From the NCBI GenBank assembly GCA_018821785.1, contig JAHJLI010000084.1:27461-91460 (forward strand): a DNA stretch of 64,000 nt. Reading direction: 5' to 3'. Positions within the stretch are counted from its first letter, which is position 1; each line of letters starts with the position of its first letter. Under the pieces are notes generated by a model. That model was not told where the DNA came from. It did no database searches and saw nothing but the letters and a program-made list of their open reading frames with translations. The translations under genes and the position numbers were made by a program. Positions 7,386 to 14,693 of this stretch are shown here, one piece after another. Source of the stretch: Pseudomonadota bacterium (GTDB lineage: Bacteria; Desulfobacterota; Desulfobulbia; Desulfobulbales; Desulfocapsaceae).

Positions 7386-8981
7386 ATGGATTTACTCAGC
7401 ATTTCAACGGCCACGGACGACTTCTTCTGGAGTCAGGTCATGATTTACGGATGTCTTCTGGCCGGAGTGTATTTCTCAGTCCTCATGAAGTTCCCACAAC
7501 TTCGTCTGGTCAAGGACATGGTTAAGCAGCTTTTCAGCGGCAGATCATCCGCCTCGGGCGTATCTTCCTTCCAGGGCTTTGCCATGGCGCTGGGCGGCAG
7601 AGTTGGAACCGGAAACATTACCGGCGTGGCTTCGGCAATATTCTTCGGTGGTCCCGGTGCGGTTTTCTGGATGTGGGCGATCGCCTTCGTGGGGGCCGGT
7701 TCCGCGTATATTGAATCAGCTTTGTCACAGGTGTGGAAAGAAGAGGTTCACGGTGAATATCGTGGCGGCCCGGCTTACTACATGGAGAAAGGGCTGAAAA
7801 GTCGCCCCCTTGGCATCGCCTTCGCGATCCTCACCGTCTTTGGCTGCGGGCTAGCCCTACCCGGCATCCAGACCAATGCCTTTGCGCAGGCCGGCAGCCT
7901 TTCCCTTGGGATGGCTCCCTGGGTATCTGGTCTGATATATACGGTCCTTACCGGCTATGTCGTTTTCGGTGGCGGCAGGCGAATTGCCAAATCAGCTGAG
8001 ATGATTGTTCCGTTCATGGCAGTCGCCTACATCCTGGTTGCCATGGTGGTAATGTTTGCAAACATCGACAAAATCGCCGGAGTCTTCCATTTGATCTTCA
8101 GCTGTGCATTCAATATGAACGCTGCCTATGGTGCCGTTTTTGGGTTGGCGATCCAATGGGGCGTCAAGCGAGGCGTCTTTTCCAACGAAGCCGGTCAAGG
8201 CACAGGTGCTCAGGCTTCCGGCGCAGCAGAAGTCTCCCATCCGGCCAAACAAGGGCTGGTGCAGGCCTTTTCCGTCTATGTCGACACCCTTTTTGTCTGT
8301 ACGGCAACAGCCGTCATGATTCTGGCAACCAATACCTTCAATATGGCTGACCCGGCAAACAAGGGTGGCTTCCTCGTGCAAATGCTGCCAGGCGTAGAAA
8401 AATCCAACTTCACACAACTTGCTGTCGATTCGGTATTGCCGGGCTATGGTGGCGCATTCGTGGCCGTTGCCCTGTTCTTCTTCACCTTTACAACCGTACT
8501 GGCCTACGCCTTCTACACGGATTCAAGCATTGCCTACCTGTTCAAGAAAAACGCCAGCGGGTCCGGCTACAAATACGGTATGCTTCTTTCCCGGTTGGGC
8601 ATTGTGGCAATGACGTTCATCGGTGCGGTCAGCCAGGTCGATGTTGTCTGGAACTTTGGTTCCGCTGCAGTGGGTGCTATGGCCTGGTTTAATATCATTG
8701 TCATCGTACTCCTCACCAAACCGGGTCTCGCGACCTTGAGAGATTTCGAGGCGCAGAAAAAATTGGGGCTTGACCCGGTTTTCATTCCTTCACGTTGCGG
8801 TATCAAAGGCGCTGAAATCTGGGAAGAGATCGCTGCCAGAAACTATCCCGAACAGCTGGCAGCGTTGAAAGAAAAAACAGGTGATTCTCTTGATGCTGAG
8901 GAGGCTGAAATCTGGGAAGGGGAAGGTGGCAAGAAGTCTCCTGAACACATGGTGGTTAAGGTAAAAACCGACGGACAGTAA
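7386..8981 (+). CDS. Sodium:alanine symporter (AGCS family)
   Basis: A 531-residue membrane protein with about 10-11 membrane segments. AGCS signatures are clear: GFAMALGGRVGTGNITGVASA near residue 70, PGAVFWMWAIAFVGAGSAYIES, YRGGPAYYMEKGL, and GVKRGVFSNEAGQGTGAQASGAAEV in the middle. It takes up alanine or glycine with sodium. It lies 115 bases after ald. The C-terminus is odd: the last 80 or so residues are hydrophilic, charged and contain a repeated AEIWE motif (about residues 472 and 507), an extension not needed for transport. A strong hairpin follows the stop. Confidence 0.94.
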   Translation: MDLLSISTATDDFFWSQVMIYGCLLAGVYFSVLMKFPQLRLVKDMVKQLFSGRSSASGVSSFQGFAMALGGRVGTGNITGVASAIFFGGPGAVFWMWAIAFVGAGSAYIESALSQVWKEEVHGEYRGGPAYYMEKGLKSRPLGIAFAILTVFGCGLALPGIQTNAFAQAGSLSLGMAPWVSGLIYTVLTGYVVFGGGRRIAKSAEMIVPFMAVAYILVAMVVMFANIDKIAGVFHLIFSCAFNMNAAYGAVFGLAIQWGVKRGVFSNEAGQGTGAQASGAAEVSHPAKQGLVQAFSVYVDTLFVCTATAVMILATNTFNMADPANKGGFLVQMLPGVEKSNFTQLAVDSVLPGYGGAFVAVALFFFTFTTVLAYAFYTDSSIAYLFKKNASGSGYKYGMLLSRLGIVAMTFIGAVSQVDVVWNFGSAAVGAMAWFNIIVIVLLTKPGLATLRDFEAQKKLGLDPVFIPSRCGIKGAEIWEEIAARNYPEQLAALKEKTGDSLDAEEAEIWEGEGGKKSPEHMVVKVKTDGQ

Positions 8982-8996
8982 TTCGAACGAGAAGGA

Positions 8997-9029
8997 AAAT
9001 GGGCTCTCCGGGTAGCTGAGAGCCCATTT
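8997..9029. terminator. Intergenic terminator hairpin between convergent genes
   Basis: AAATGGGCTCTC and GAGAGCCCATTT form a perfect 12-pair stem with a 9-base loop (9009-9017), beginning 16 bases after the symporter stop. A-rich bases precede and T-rich bases close the stem, so it could stop transcription of the symporter gene and also of the convergent MFS gene. Confidence 0.7.
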
Positions 9030-9045
9030 GGGGGGTAACGATTAT

Positions 9046-9074
9046 ATGGAAAAATATTTTCTATATTTTTCCAT
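9046..9074. terminator. AT-rich hairpin downstream of the MFS gene
   Basis: ATGGAAAAATAT and ATATTTTTCCAT form a perfect 12-pair stem with a 5-base loop, 21 bases after the stop of the minus-strand MFS gene. It is AT-rich and not followed by a T-run, so it is more a transcript-end structure than a classic intrinsic terminator. Confidence 0.45.
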
Positions 9075-9094
9075 ACACTTCAGATAGATAGCAC

Positions 9095-10420
9095 CTATGC
9101 TTTTGCAGCAACAAGCGCTCGCACTTTTTCTTTCTGCCCTGCCAGGACATGGGAGTCATCGGGTCTCTTAAGTAAGAGTGCCAGTACAACAGAAACCATC
9201 AACAATGAACCGGAAACATAGAAGGCCATATCGAGGCTTCCGGTTTTGTCCTGAATAACACCACCAAGTTTAGGCATAAAGGCACCAATACCCCAGCCAA
9301 AGAAAACCAATCCGTAGTTCAAACCAAGATTTTTGGGTCCGAAGAAATCGGCCACGAAGGAAGGCATCAGAGAAAGAAGACCACCATATTGCCAGTAACC
9401 AATACCAACAGCTATAAAAAGTAAGATGACGTTCTTGGACTCGATAATCAAAGGCATACACATAATACATACAGCAGAAAGACTGCAGTTAAATGCATAG
9501 GCTTTCATTCTGCCCCACTTGTCTGAATAGACGCCTGTTCCAGGTCTTCCAGAAGCATTTATTAGGCCGCCATAGGCCGCCAAAATCCATGCATTTGCTG
9601 CAAAAAAAGGAATGGTAGCACCGACGGTGCCAAGAAGTCCGGCGGCATTACTGATAATCAGAAGACCAGATTGAGTTGCAAAGATGAACATAAGCATAAG
9701 TACCCAAAACTGCCAGGTCTTAACAATTTGCGACCCTTCCCAGTTGACAGCCGTGGCACTATCACCTCTACTGGCAGTAGCTTTTTCAGGTGGTGTATAA
9801 TTTACAGGTGGGGTGAGAAGCATCTGGCCTGCAACAATAACGACTAAGGCAAAGAAGACACCCAGTGCAATAAAACTACCGGTTATGCCGTACTGATTAA
9901 TAAGGTACTTTGCAAGAGGAGCAATATAGATTGCAGCACCGCCATATCCCATAACAACAAGGCCTGCAATAACACCACGTTTCTGAGGAGCAAACCATTT
10001 AAGTGCAGCCGGTGTTGGGGAAGCATAACCAATGCCCATACCCATACCACCGAGAATACCAAAACCAACAATCAGCCCGGTATAACTCTTCATAAGCCCG
10101 GCAACAATACATCCTGCGGCAACCAAGAGTCCACCGATTGTAGCACCTGCTTTCGGGCCGAGTTTATCCTGGATTTTACCACCAGGAATCATCAAAAGAG
10201 TAAAAACAATAATACAGACAGAGAAAGGTGTGGCAGCTTCTGAGTTGGTCAGATAGGTCCAGCCTGCATTAATACCGTCCATTGTTTGTCCGGCAAGTTC
10301 CTTATTTACCAAGGACTTACTCCAAACACTCCAGGCATATAATATACCTAGGCAAAGATTAATTGCTGTGCCTGCAAATACGGTGATCCAGGCTTGTACG
10401 GGAACTTTACGATCGTTCAT
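9095..10420 (-). CDS. MFS transporter of the oxalate/formate antiporter (OxlT-like) group
   Basis: A 441-residue major facilitator protein with 12 predicted membrane segments. It starts NDRKVPVQAWITVFAGTAINLCLG, followed by LGILYAWSVWSKSL, as in many OxlT-like carriers; GGMGMGIGYASPTPAALKWF and ASGRPGTGVYSDKWGR fit the family loops. The ATG at 10420 has GGAGGA 9 bases upstream; a longer in-frame start at 10498 would overlap the preceding gene. It follows three CoA-transferase genes by 37 bases and would carry the organic acid they act on, or its product. The real substrate cannot be read from sequence; OxlT-like is a family label, not proof of oxalate. Confidence 0.85.
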   Translation of the reverse strand: MNDRKVPVQAWITVFAGTAINLCLGILYAWSVWSKSLVNKELAGQTMDGINAGWTYLTNSEAATPFSVCIIVFTLLMIPGGKIQDKLGPKAGATIGGLLVAAGCIVAGLMKSYTGLIVGFGILGGMGMGIGYASPTPAALKWFAPQKRGVIAGLVVMGYGGAAIYIAPLAKYLINQYGITGSFIALGVFFALVVIVAGQMLLTPPVNYTPPEKATASRGDSATAVNWEGSQIVKTWQFWVLMLMFIFATQSGLLIISNAAGLLGTVGATIPFFAANAWILAAYGGLINASGRPGTGVYSDKWGRMKAYAFNCSLSAVCIMCMPLIIESKNVILLFIAVGIGYWQYGGLLSLMPSFVADFFGPKNLGLNYGLVFFGWGIGAFMPKLGGVIQDKTGSLDMAFYVSGSLLMVSVVLALLLKRPDDSHVLAGQKEKVRALVAAKA

Positions 10421-10457
10421 AACACTACGTCCTCCTTCAGATTTACGTGGCCGATAT

Positions 10458-11285
10458 TTATTTGGCAATACGTTTAACAAACACTCCAGTCGGATCAATA
10501 TCTTCGCGAATCATACGTACTTCTTCTTCCGTTGGTGCCGGAAATTCTGAAACATTAGGGGAAATGAGCAGTTCGAACCCGGTTGCCGCCTGGATACTCT
10601 CAATGGTCTCACCGGGAAAGGTAAACAGGATGCGCATTCTCTTGGATTTCTCCTCGAAGTCGAAGATCCCCTTGGTAGAGATGAGGCGATACGGTCCCTT
10701 GCCCTGCATACCAGCATTATAGCGGGCGTTGGGACTGCCGTCGAGATGGCCGGGACTGGTAATGTAATTCAGCTTTGCATTGAACTTCTTCTTGTCGTGG
10801 GGGACAATGAGAATGGTTCGTTCACAGGAAGCGGCCATATCGCTTGCGCCGCCGCTGCCCGGAAGCCTGACTTTCGGTTTCTGGTAGCCAGCGGGAAAGT
10901 CACCAATCATGGTGGAATTGAGATTGCCGAACATATCAACCTCGGCACCGCCGATGAAGCCAAAATCGGCAAAACCGCGCTGAGTCAATTCAAAGGCTGC
11001 GTTCAACCCCTTAACATAGGATGCCCCGGTAAAGGTCTTCGAGTCACCTACCGAAAGAGGCAGGCCACGCTTAAGAGGAGGCCCGACCGCGCCGGCCTCA
11101 AAGACCGGGATCAGGCCGGGGGCATTGGTAAGCTTTGCCAGAAGGGAAGCGACCATGGGGAGACCGGTTCCGACAAACACTATTTTTTTGTCTTCCAGAA
11201 CTTTTGCTCCCGCCACGACTATAATTTCCTGGGCGGTGTAGTCTGTTGAAACTTTCATATTATTGGATACTGCTGAAGCTGTCAT
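10458..11285 (-). CDS. CoA-transferase subunit B (glutaconate CoA-transferase GctB type)
   Basis: A 275-residue class I CoA-transferase beta subunit. Marks: FVGTGLPMVASLLAKLTNAPGL, then PVFEAGAVG, whose Glu is the likely CoA-thioester-forming residue, GFIGGAEVDMFGNLNSTMIG and the oxyanion loop GSGGASDMA. In this class a transferred CoA moves from acetyl-CoA or another donor to a dicarboxylic or hydroxy acid. An AAGGAG lies before the ATG. It sits 51 bases after the A subunit gene, so A1 and B are a working pair; the upstream second A subunit has no B partner of its own. Confidence 0.88.
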   Translation of the reverse strand: MTASAVSNNMKVSTDYTAQEIIVVAGAKVLEDKKIVFVGTGLPMVASLLAKLTNAPGLIPVFEAGAVGPPLKRGLPLSVGDSKTFTGASYVKGLNAAFELTQRGFADFGFIGGAEVDMFGNLNSTMIGDFPAGYQKPKVRLPGSGGASDMAASCERTILIVPHDKKKFNAKLNYITSPGHLDGSPNARYNAGMQGKGPYRLISTKGIFDFEEKSKRMRILFTFPGETIESIQAATGFELLISPNVSEFPAPTEEEVRMIREDIDPTGVFVKRIAK

Positions 11286-11336
11286 GACGACTCCTTATAG
11301 GTGGGTTCCAGTGTGGAGGAAAGAATGAATCCTTGG

Positions 11337-12353
11337 TCAGGCCAGTCGCTCGCAGTTGTAGGACTCCGCGGCCTTATCAGCCATCAACTTTTTATTCCCG
11401 AATTTCTCGATGTAATCCTCGAAGTCCTCTACACCAAAAATATTTTCCTCGTACCAGGCCTTCAATGGATCAAGGGGCCCACCTTTGCAGATTGGCGTAA
11501 CGAGACTGTGGAACTCACGGATGTGGTCGCCATTATAATAGTAGTGACGACGACAGGCACCTGGATAGGCGCCAAAAGGCACCTGGATCACCGCATCAAC
11601 AGCCGGGAATGGGATCATGACATCCTTCGGGTGGCTGGCCACCAGTTCATGGCTGACAATCTGCTCGCAGGTGACAATGGTATGGGCTGAAGCCATGGCA
11701 ATTTCCGGGCAGGTGGCGTCGGTGCCTCGGATGATGCAGTTACCGAACTTATCGACTGCCTGTACATGGAGGATAGCCACATTGGGATTGCTGGCCGGCA
11801 GCAGGGCGATGGGGCGTCCGGTGAAGGGACAATCGATGACCTTGGTGCGGCTGGTTTTACAAATATCGCCGCCAAGCGGTCCGCGACTCGGAATGAAAGG
11901 CAAACCCATCGCACCGGCCTTAAACCTGGCGGACATGTTGTAGTTGCTCCAGTCCTCGAACTCGACCATGCCCCGTTCGGCAAGATACCGCCAAACAGGT
12001 GATAGCCCGAAAGCCTCATGGGCCCAGTACGCCAGCTCGATTCGTTTTATGCTGCAATGATCAGGTCTTATCATCATCGCCCCGGCAAGAATATCCGGCG
12101 CCATGCCCGCTGAGTGAAAAGAAAGGGTAATATCTTTGAATCCCTGGCGAACCATCTCGTGGGTAATGGCAATTGGCTGACGGATATTGACGAAACCGCC
12201 GATGCCGACGTTGTCTCCATCCTTGATGAACCTGGACACCGCTTCTTTCAGCGTCATCTGCTTGTCTCTCATGGACTTGTCTTTGGTGACAAGTGCTTCC
12301 CTTGCCTCGTCGGGTGATAAACCAGTCCAGAACATATTGTCATTGTTTTCCAA
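11337..12353 (-). CDS. CoA-transferase subunit A (glutaconate CoA-transferase GctA type), copy 1
   Basis: A 338-residue alpha subunit. The GctA pattern is visible: MTLKEAVSRFIKDGDNVGIGGF near residue 35, ALGLPF-like GAMGLPFIPSRG, PNVAILHVQAVDKFGNCIIRG, CPEIAMASAHTIVTCEQI and VPFGAYPGACR. It pairs with the B subunit encoded 51 bases downstream. The start is a TTG at 12353 with GAGAGG about 8 bases upstream; an in-frame ATG at 12335 is an alternative. The first 30 residues extend beyond typical GctA. It is clearly paralogous to the next upstream gene (12517-13581). Confidence 0.88.
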   Translation of the reverse strand: MENNDNMFWTGLSPDEAREALVTKDKSMRDKQMTLKEAVSRFIKDGDNVGIGGFVNIRQPIAITHEMVRQGFKDITLSFHSAGMAPDILAGAMMIRPDHCSIKRIELAYWAHEAFGLSPVWRYLAERGMVEFEDWSNYNMSARFKAGAMGLPFIPSRGPLGGDICKTSRTKVIDCPFTGRPIALLPASNPNVAILHVQAVDKFGNCIIRGTDATCPEIAMASAHTIVTCEQIVSHELVASHPKDVMIPFPAVDAVIQVPFGAYPGACRRHYYYNGDHIREFHSLVTPICKGGPLDPLKAWYEENIFGVEDFEDYIEKFGNKKLMADKAAESYNCERLA

Positions 12354-12516
12354 TGTGATTACCTCTCAATGTCTCATGAATATGCGTTAATTCGCGCTAA
12401 CCCCAAAATATGGGATGAGTGCCATGACCAAATTCGTTAATTAAAACGAGAAACGAATTTCCAAGGTGCTGATTATGGATGACATTCTCCTCGAGCTGGA
12501 AGAATGCTGGATGGAG

Positions 12517-13581
12517 TCAACCGAGGAATATCGGCTGGGACCCATCCTTTCTTATGATTTCCTGCAGGGTCTCGGGAGATTTGAGGCTCAGGAAATCCTC
12601 AAAGGTCTCGCAGCCCAAGATATTCCGATCGTAATATTCCTGGAGTCTGTCCTTGTTGCCGGTCTGACAGAACTCATCGCATATCTTCCAGAAATCGAGA
12701 AAGTGAGGCATGTCGAACCAATAGTGACCGCAAGAGGCGCCAGGAGTTGCGCCGAATGGCTGTTCGATCACCTCGTCAACCAACGGCGATGGAATGTCGG
12801 TTAAGTATGGGAAAGTACGGATCTTTTCATTTGGAATAATTTGATCGACGGACATGATGGTATGGGTGGCCGCCCCGGCGATCTCCGGACATGTGCATAA
12901 GGGCCCGAAGATCCTGGCGTTACCGCCCATGTCCGCTGCCTGGACATGAATTATGCCGACATCCGGACGGCAGGCAGGAACAACAGGAATGTCGTCGCCG
13001 GAAAACGGGCATTTCATCATCGTGCCCCTGTTGATTCCCTCCATGTCAGTACCGCCTTGGTCGAGAGTCGGGAAGAATGGAACTCCGGTTGCTGCCGCTT
13101 TGAAACGGTCGCTCATACCGTGGTGGGTATATCTGTCGAGATGGATCATCCCCCTGTCGGCCAGATATCTGGTCAACGGCGCGTTTTCCATGTCCTTGCC
13201 GCCCTGCCATCCAAGTGCAATTCGCGCTATGGAGAAATGGTCGGGATCGAGGATCATGGCGCCGGCCAGCAGATCAGAACAGATCGAGCTGGACTGGAAC
13301 GACAGGGTCAGATTTTTGGCACCATGTCGAATTATTTCATGAATGATCGCCACCGGGAGCCGGATATTGACAAACCCGCCGATACCAAGATGAATGCCGT
13401 CCTTGAGGTGGCTGGCCACCGCTTCCTTCATCGTGGTGAGCTTGTCTTCTAAGCCGTTTTTCTTGTCTCCTGCCGGTTTTCGGGCTTCACTGGGAGGCTG
13501 TGGCCAGTATGCAAACGGCGTACTTTTCGTCTGTTCCTGCGGCAGTGAAGTACTATCTGGAATGGAAGGCTGTGATGACAT
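12517..13581 (-). CDS. CoA-transferase subunit A (GctA type), copy 2
   Basis: A 354-residue paralogue of the neighbouring A subunit, with the same blocks in order: MKEAVASHLKDGIHLGIGGFVNIRLP, LTLSFQSSSICSDLLAGAMIL, GMIHLDRYTHHGMSDRFKAAATGVPF, VGIIHVQAADMGGNARIFGPLCTCPEIAGAATHTI and QPFGATPGASCGHYWFD. The first 45 residues are Pro/Ser/Gln-rich and not conserved. GAGG lies 8 bases before the ATG. No matching B subunit follows it; 163 bases separate it from copy 1. It may share the single B subunit to give a second substrate specificity, or be a decaying duplicate; the intact frame argues for function. Confidence 0.85.
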   Translation of the reverse strand: MSSQPSIPDSTSLPQEQTKSTPFAYWPQPPSEARKPAGDKKNGLEDKLTTMKEAVASHLKDGIHLGIGGFVNIRLPVAIIHEIIRHGAKNLTLSFQSSSICSDLLAGAMILDPDHFSIARIALGWQGGKDMENAPLTRYLADRGMIHLDRYTHHGMSDRFKAAATGVPFFPTLDQGGTDMEGINRGTMMKCPFSGDDIPVVPACRPDVGIIHVQAADMGGNARIFGPLCTCPEIAGAATHTIMSVDQIIPNEKIRTFPYLTDIPSPLVDEVIEQPFGATPGASCGHYWFDMPHFLDFWKICDEFCQTGNKDRLQEYYDRNILGCETFEDFLSLKSPETLQEIIRKDGSQPIFLG

Positions 13582-14021
13582 CTCTTCAACCTCGGTTTTA
13601 GCTTCAGAGGGACTTGATCTATGAGCAAACTCGAATTCCGTTGATTATTTCCGGACAACCTATGAAATACAGGTAATCACGGATGCCGGTTACTAGCCGC
13701 GACATACCGACTTCCGTGATCACCTGAACTTCCTGAAAGACCGAGGGAAACTCAAATGCAACTGTGTCTTATCAGAATGAGATGGATTATAGATGAGAAG
13801 CCCAGATGCGTAAATCGGTGCAGGCCTCATTTTGTCGTGCGTTTCAGCGGTCATGCGTGTAGGTGCGGAACCTACAAATGGAGGACGGGGGGGGAGTTTT
13901 AAAAAAAGGCTTGGCGGTTACTGCTATGTTGTGGACGCCCCTCGGTAGTGTCCTAGCCATGTTAGTATTTGGCAGCGACCCAGAAAAATTTGCTTACCAG
14001 CTGGTTTGTGTCTATTTGTCA
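13582..14021. other. Intergenic region upstream of the CoA-transferase operon
   Basis: About 440 bases without a convincing gene. It holds the promoter region of the minus-strand CoA-transferase genes, including a large inverted repeat at 13670-13726 (listed separately), and a G-run at 13886-13893. No convincing sigma-54 or sigma-70 promoter could be picked by eye. Confidence 0.6.
13670..13726. repeat. 21-base inverted repeat, probable operator or hairpin
   Basis: The left arm (13670-13690, CAGGTAATCACGGA then GCCGGT after one base) and the right arm (13706-13726) agree at 18 of 21 positions when the right arm is reverse-complemented, with a 15-base spacer. It lies 89 bases upstream of the CoA-transferase A2 start codon. 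Two opposed 21-base half sites at this spot suggest a regulator-binding pair; a transcript hairpin is the alternative. Confidence 0.5.
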
Positions 14022-14693
14022 TTAATCCTCCTTTTTCTGTTCAATCAGGCGCACCGCCTGATGGATCAGTTCGAAGGCATTCTGCAGGCCGAGTTTTTCC
14101 TTAATGCGCTCTCGATAGGTGCCGATGGTTTTCATACTGAGGTTGAGTCTCGCGGCAATCTGCTTGGTGGTAAGTCCCTTGCCGATTGCCTCGAAGACCT
14201 CAAGTTCCCGGTCGGTCAGTTTTTCAATCGGAGTTGTGGTCGGGTCAGGCTGGTGGCCAAAACGGCTGAGAATGGTGCGCATCAAGTTCTTGCCCACATA
14301 GATCTCACCTCCGAGGACACAGCGGATAGCCTGGACGATGGATGTCGAGGTCTCCTGTTTCATGATATAACCACGGGCGCCGGCGGCAAGAGCCCGCTCC
14401 GCATACAGTGATTCCTCATGCATGGACAGGACCAGAACCGGAAGTGACTTCTCATGGCTATTAAGGTCGCGGACCAGCTCAATACCGTTGCGCCCTTTCA
14501 GTGTGATGTCGACGATCACCATATCGGGCCTGAGTTTTTCGATTTGTTGCCAGGCCTCATTGACATCGCTGGCTTCACCGCAAACCTGCAGATCGACCTC
14601 CTGATTGATTAACTCTTTCAGACCGACAATAAAGACCGGGTGATCTTCAACGAGTAGAATCCGGGTGGCTGCGGAAGCATTTTTTTCAGCCAT
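14022..14693 (-). CDS. NarL/FixJ-type response regulator (REC + LuxR HTH)
   Basis: A 223-residue regulator. Residues about 10-125 are a receiver with the acidic pair in LLVEDHPVF, the phosphorylated Asp in MVIVDITLKGRNG and the switch Lys in GYIMKQE. Residues about 155-215 are a LuxR-type HTH (LTDRELEVFEAIGKGLTTKQIAARLNLSMKTIGTYRERIKEKL). Its start overlaps the end of the sensor kinase gene by 8 bases, so the two form a cotranscribed pair. Close paralogue of the regulator at 31880-32551. It would control nearby catabolic genes, perhaps those at 17-21 kb. Confidence 0.95.
   Translation of the reverse strand: MAEKNASAATRILLVEDHPVFIVGLKELINQEVDLQVCGEASDVNEAWQQIEKLRPDMVIVDITLKGRNGIELVRDLNSHEKSLPVLVLSMHEESLYAERALAAGARGYIMKQETSTSIVQAIRCVLGGEIYVGKNLMRTILSRFGHQPDPTTTPIEKLTDRELEVFEAIGKGLTTKQIAARLNLSMKTIGTYRERIKEKLGLQNAFELIHQAVRLIEQKKED

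Noticed and set aside
12400..12440. A TGGCAC element upstream of CoA-transferase A1 as a sigma-54 promoter
   Set aside because: On the minus strand TGGCAC is present but no GC falls at the required 10-base spacing.
13863..14411. A 182-residue plus-strand frame
   Set aside because: Mostly antisense to the response regulator at 14022-14693, which has all expected motifs.
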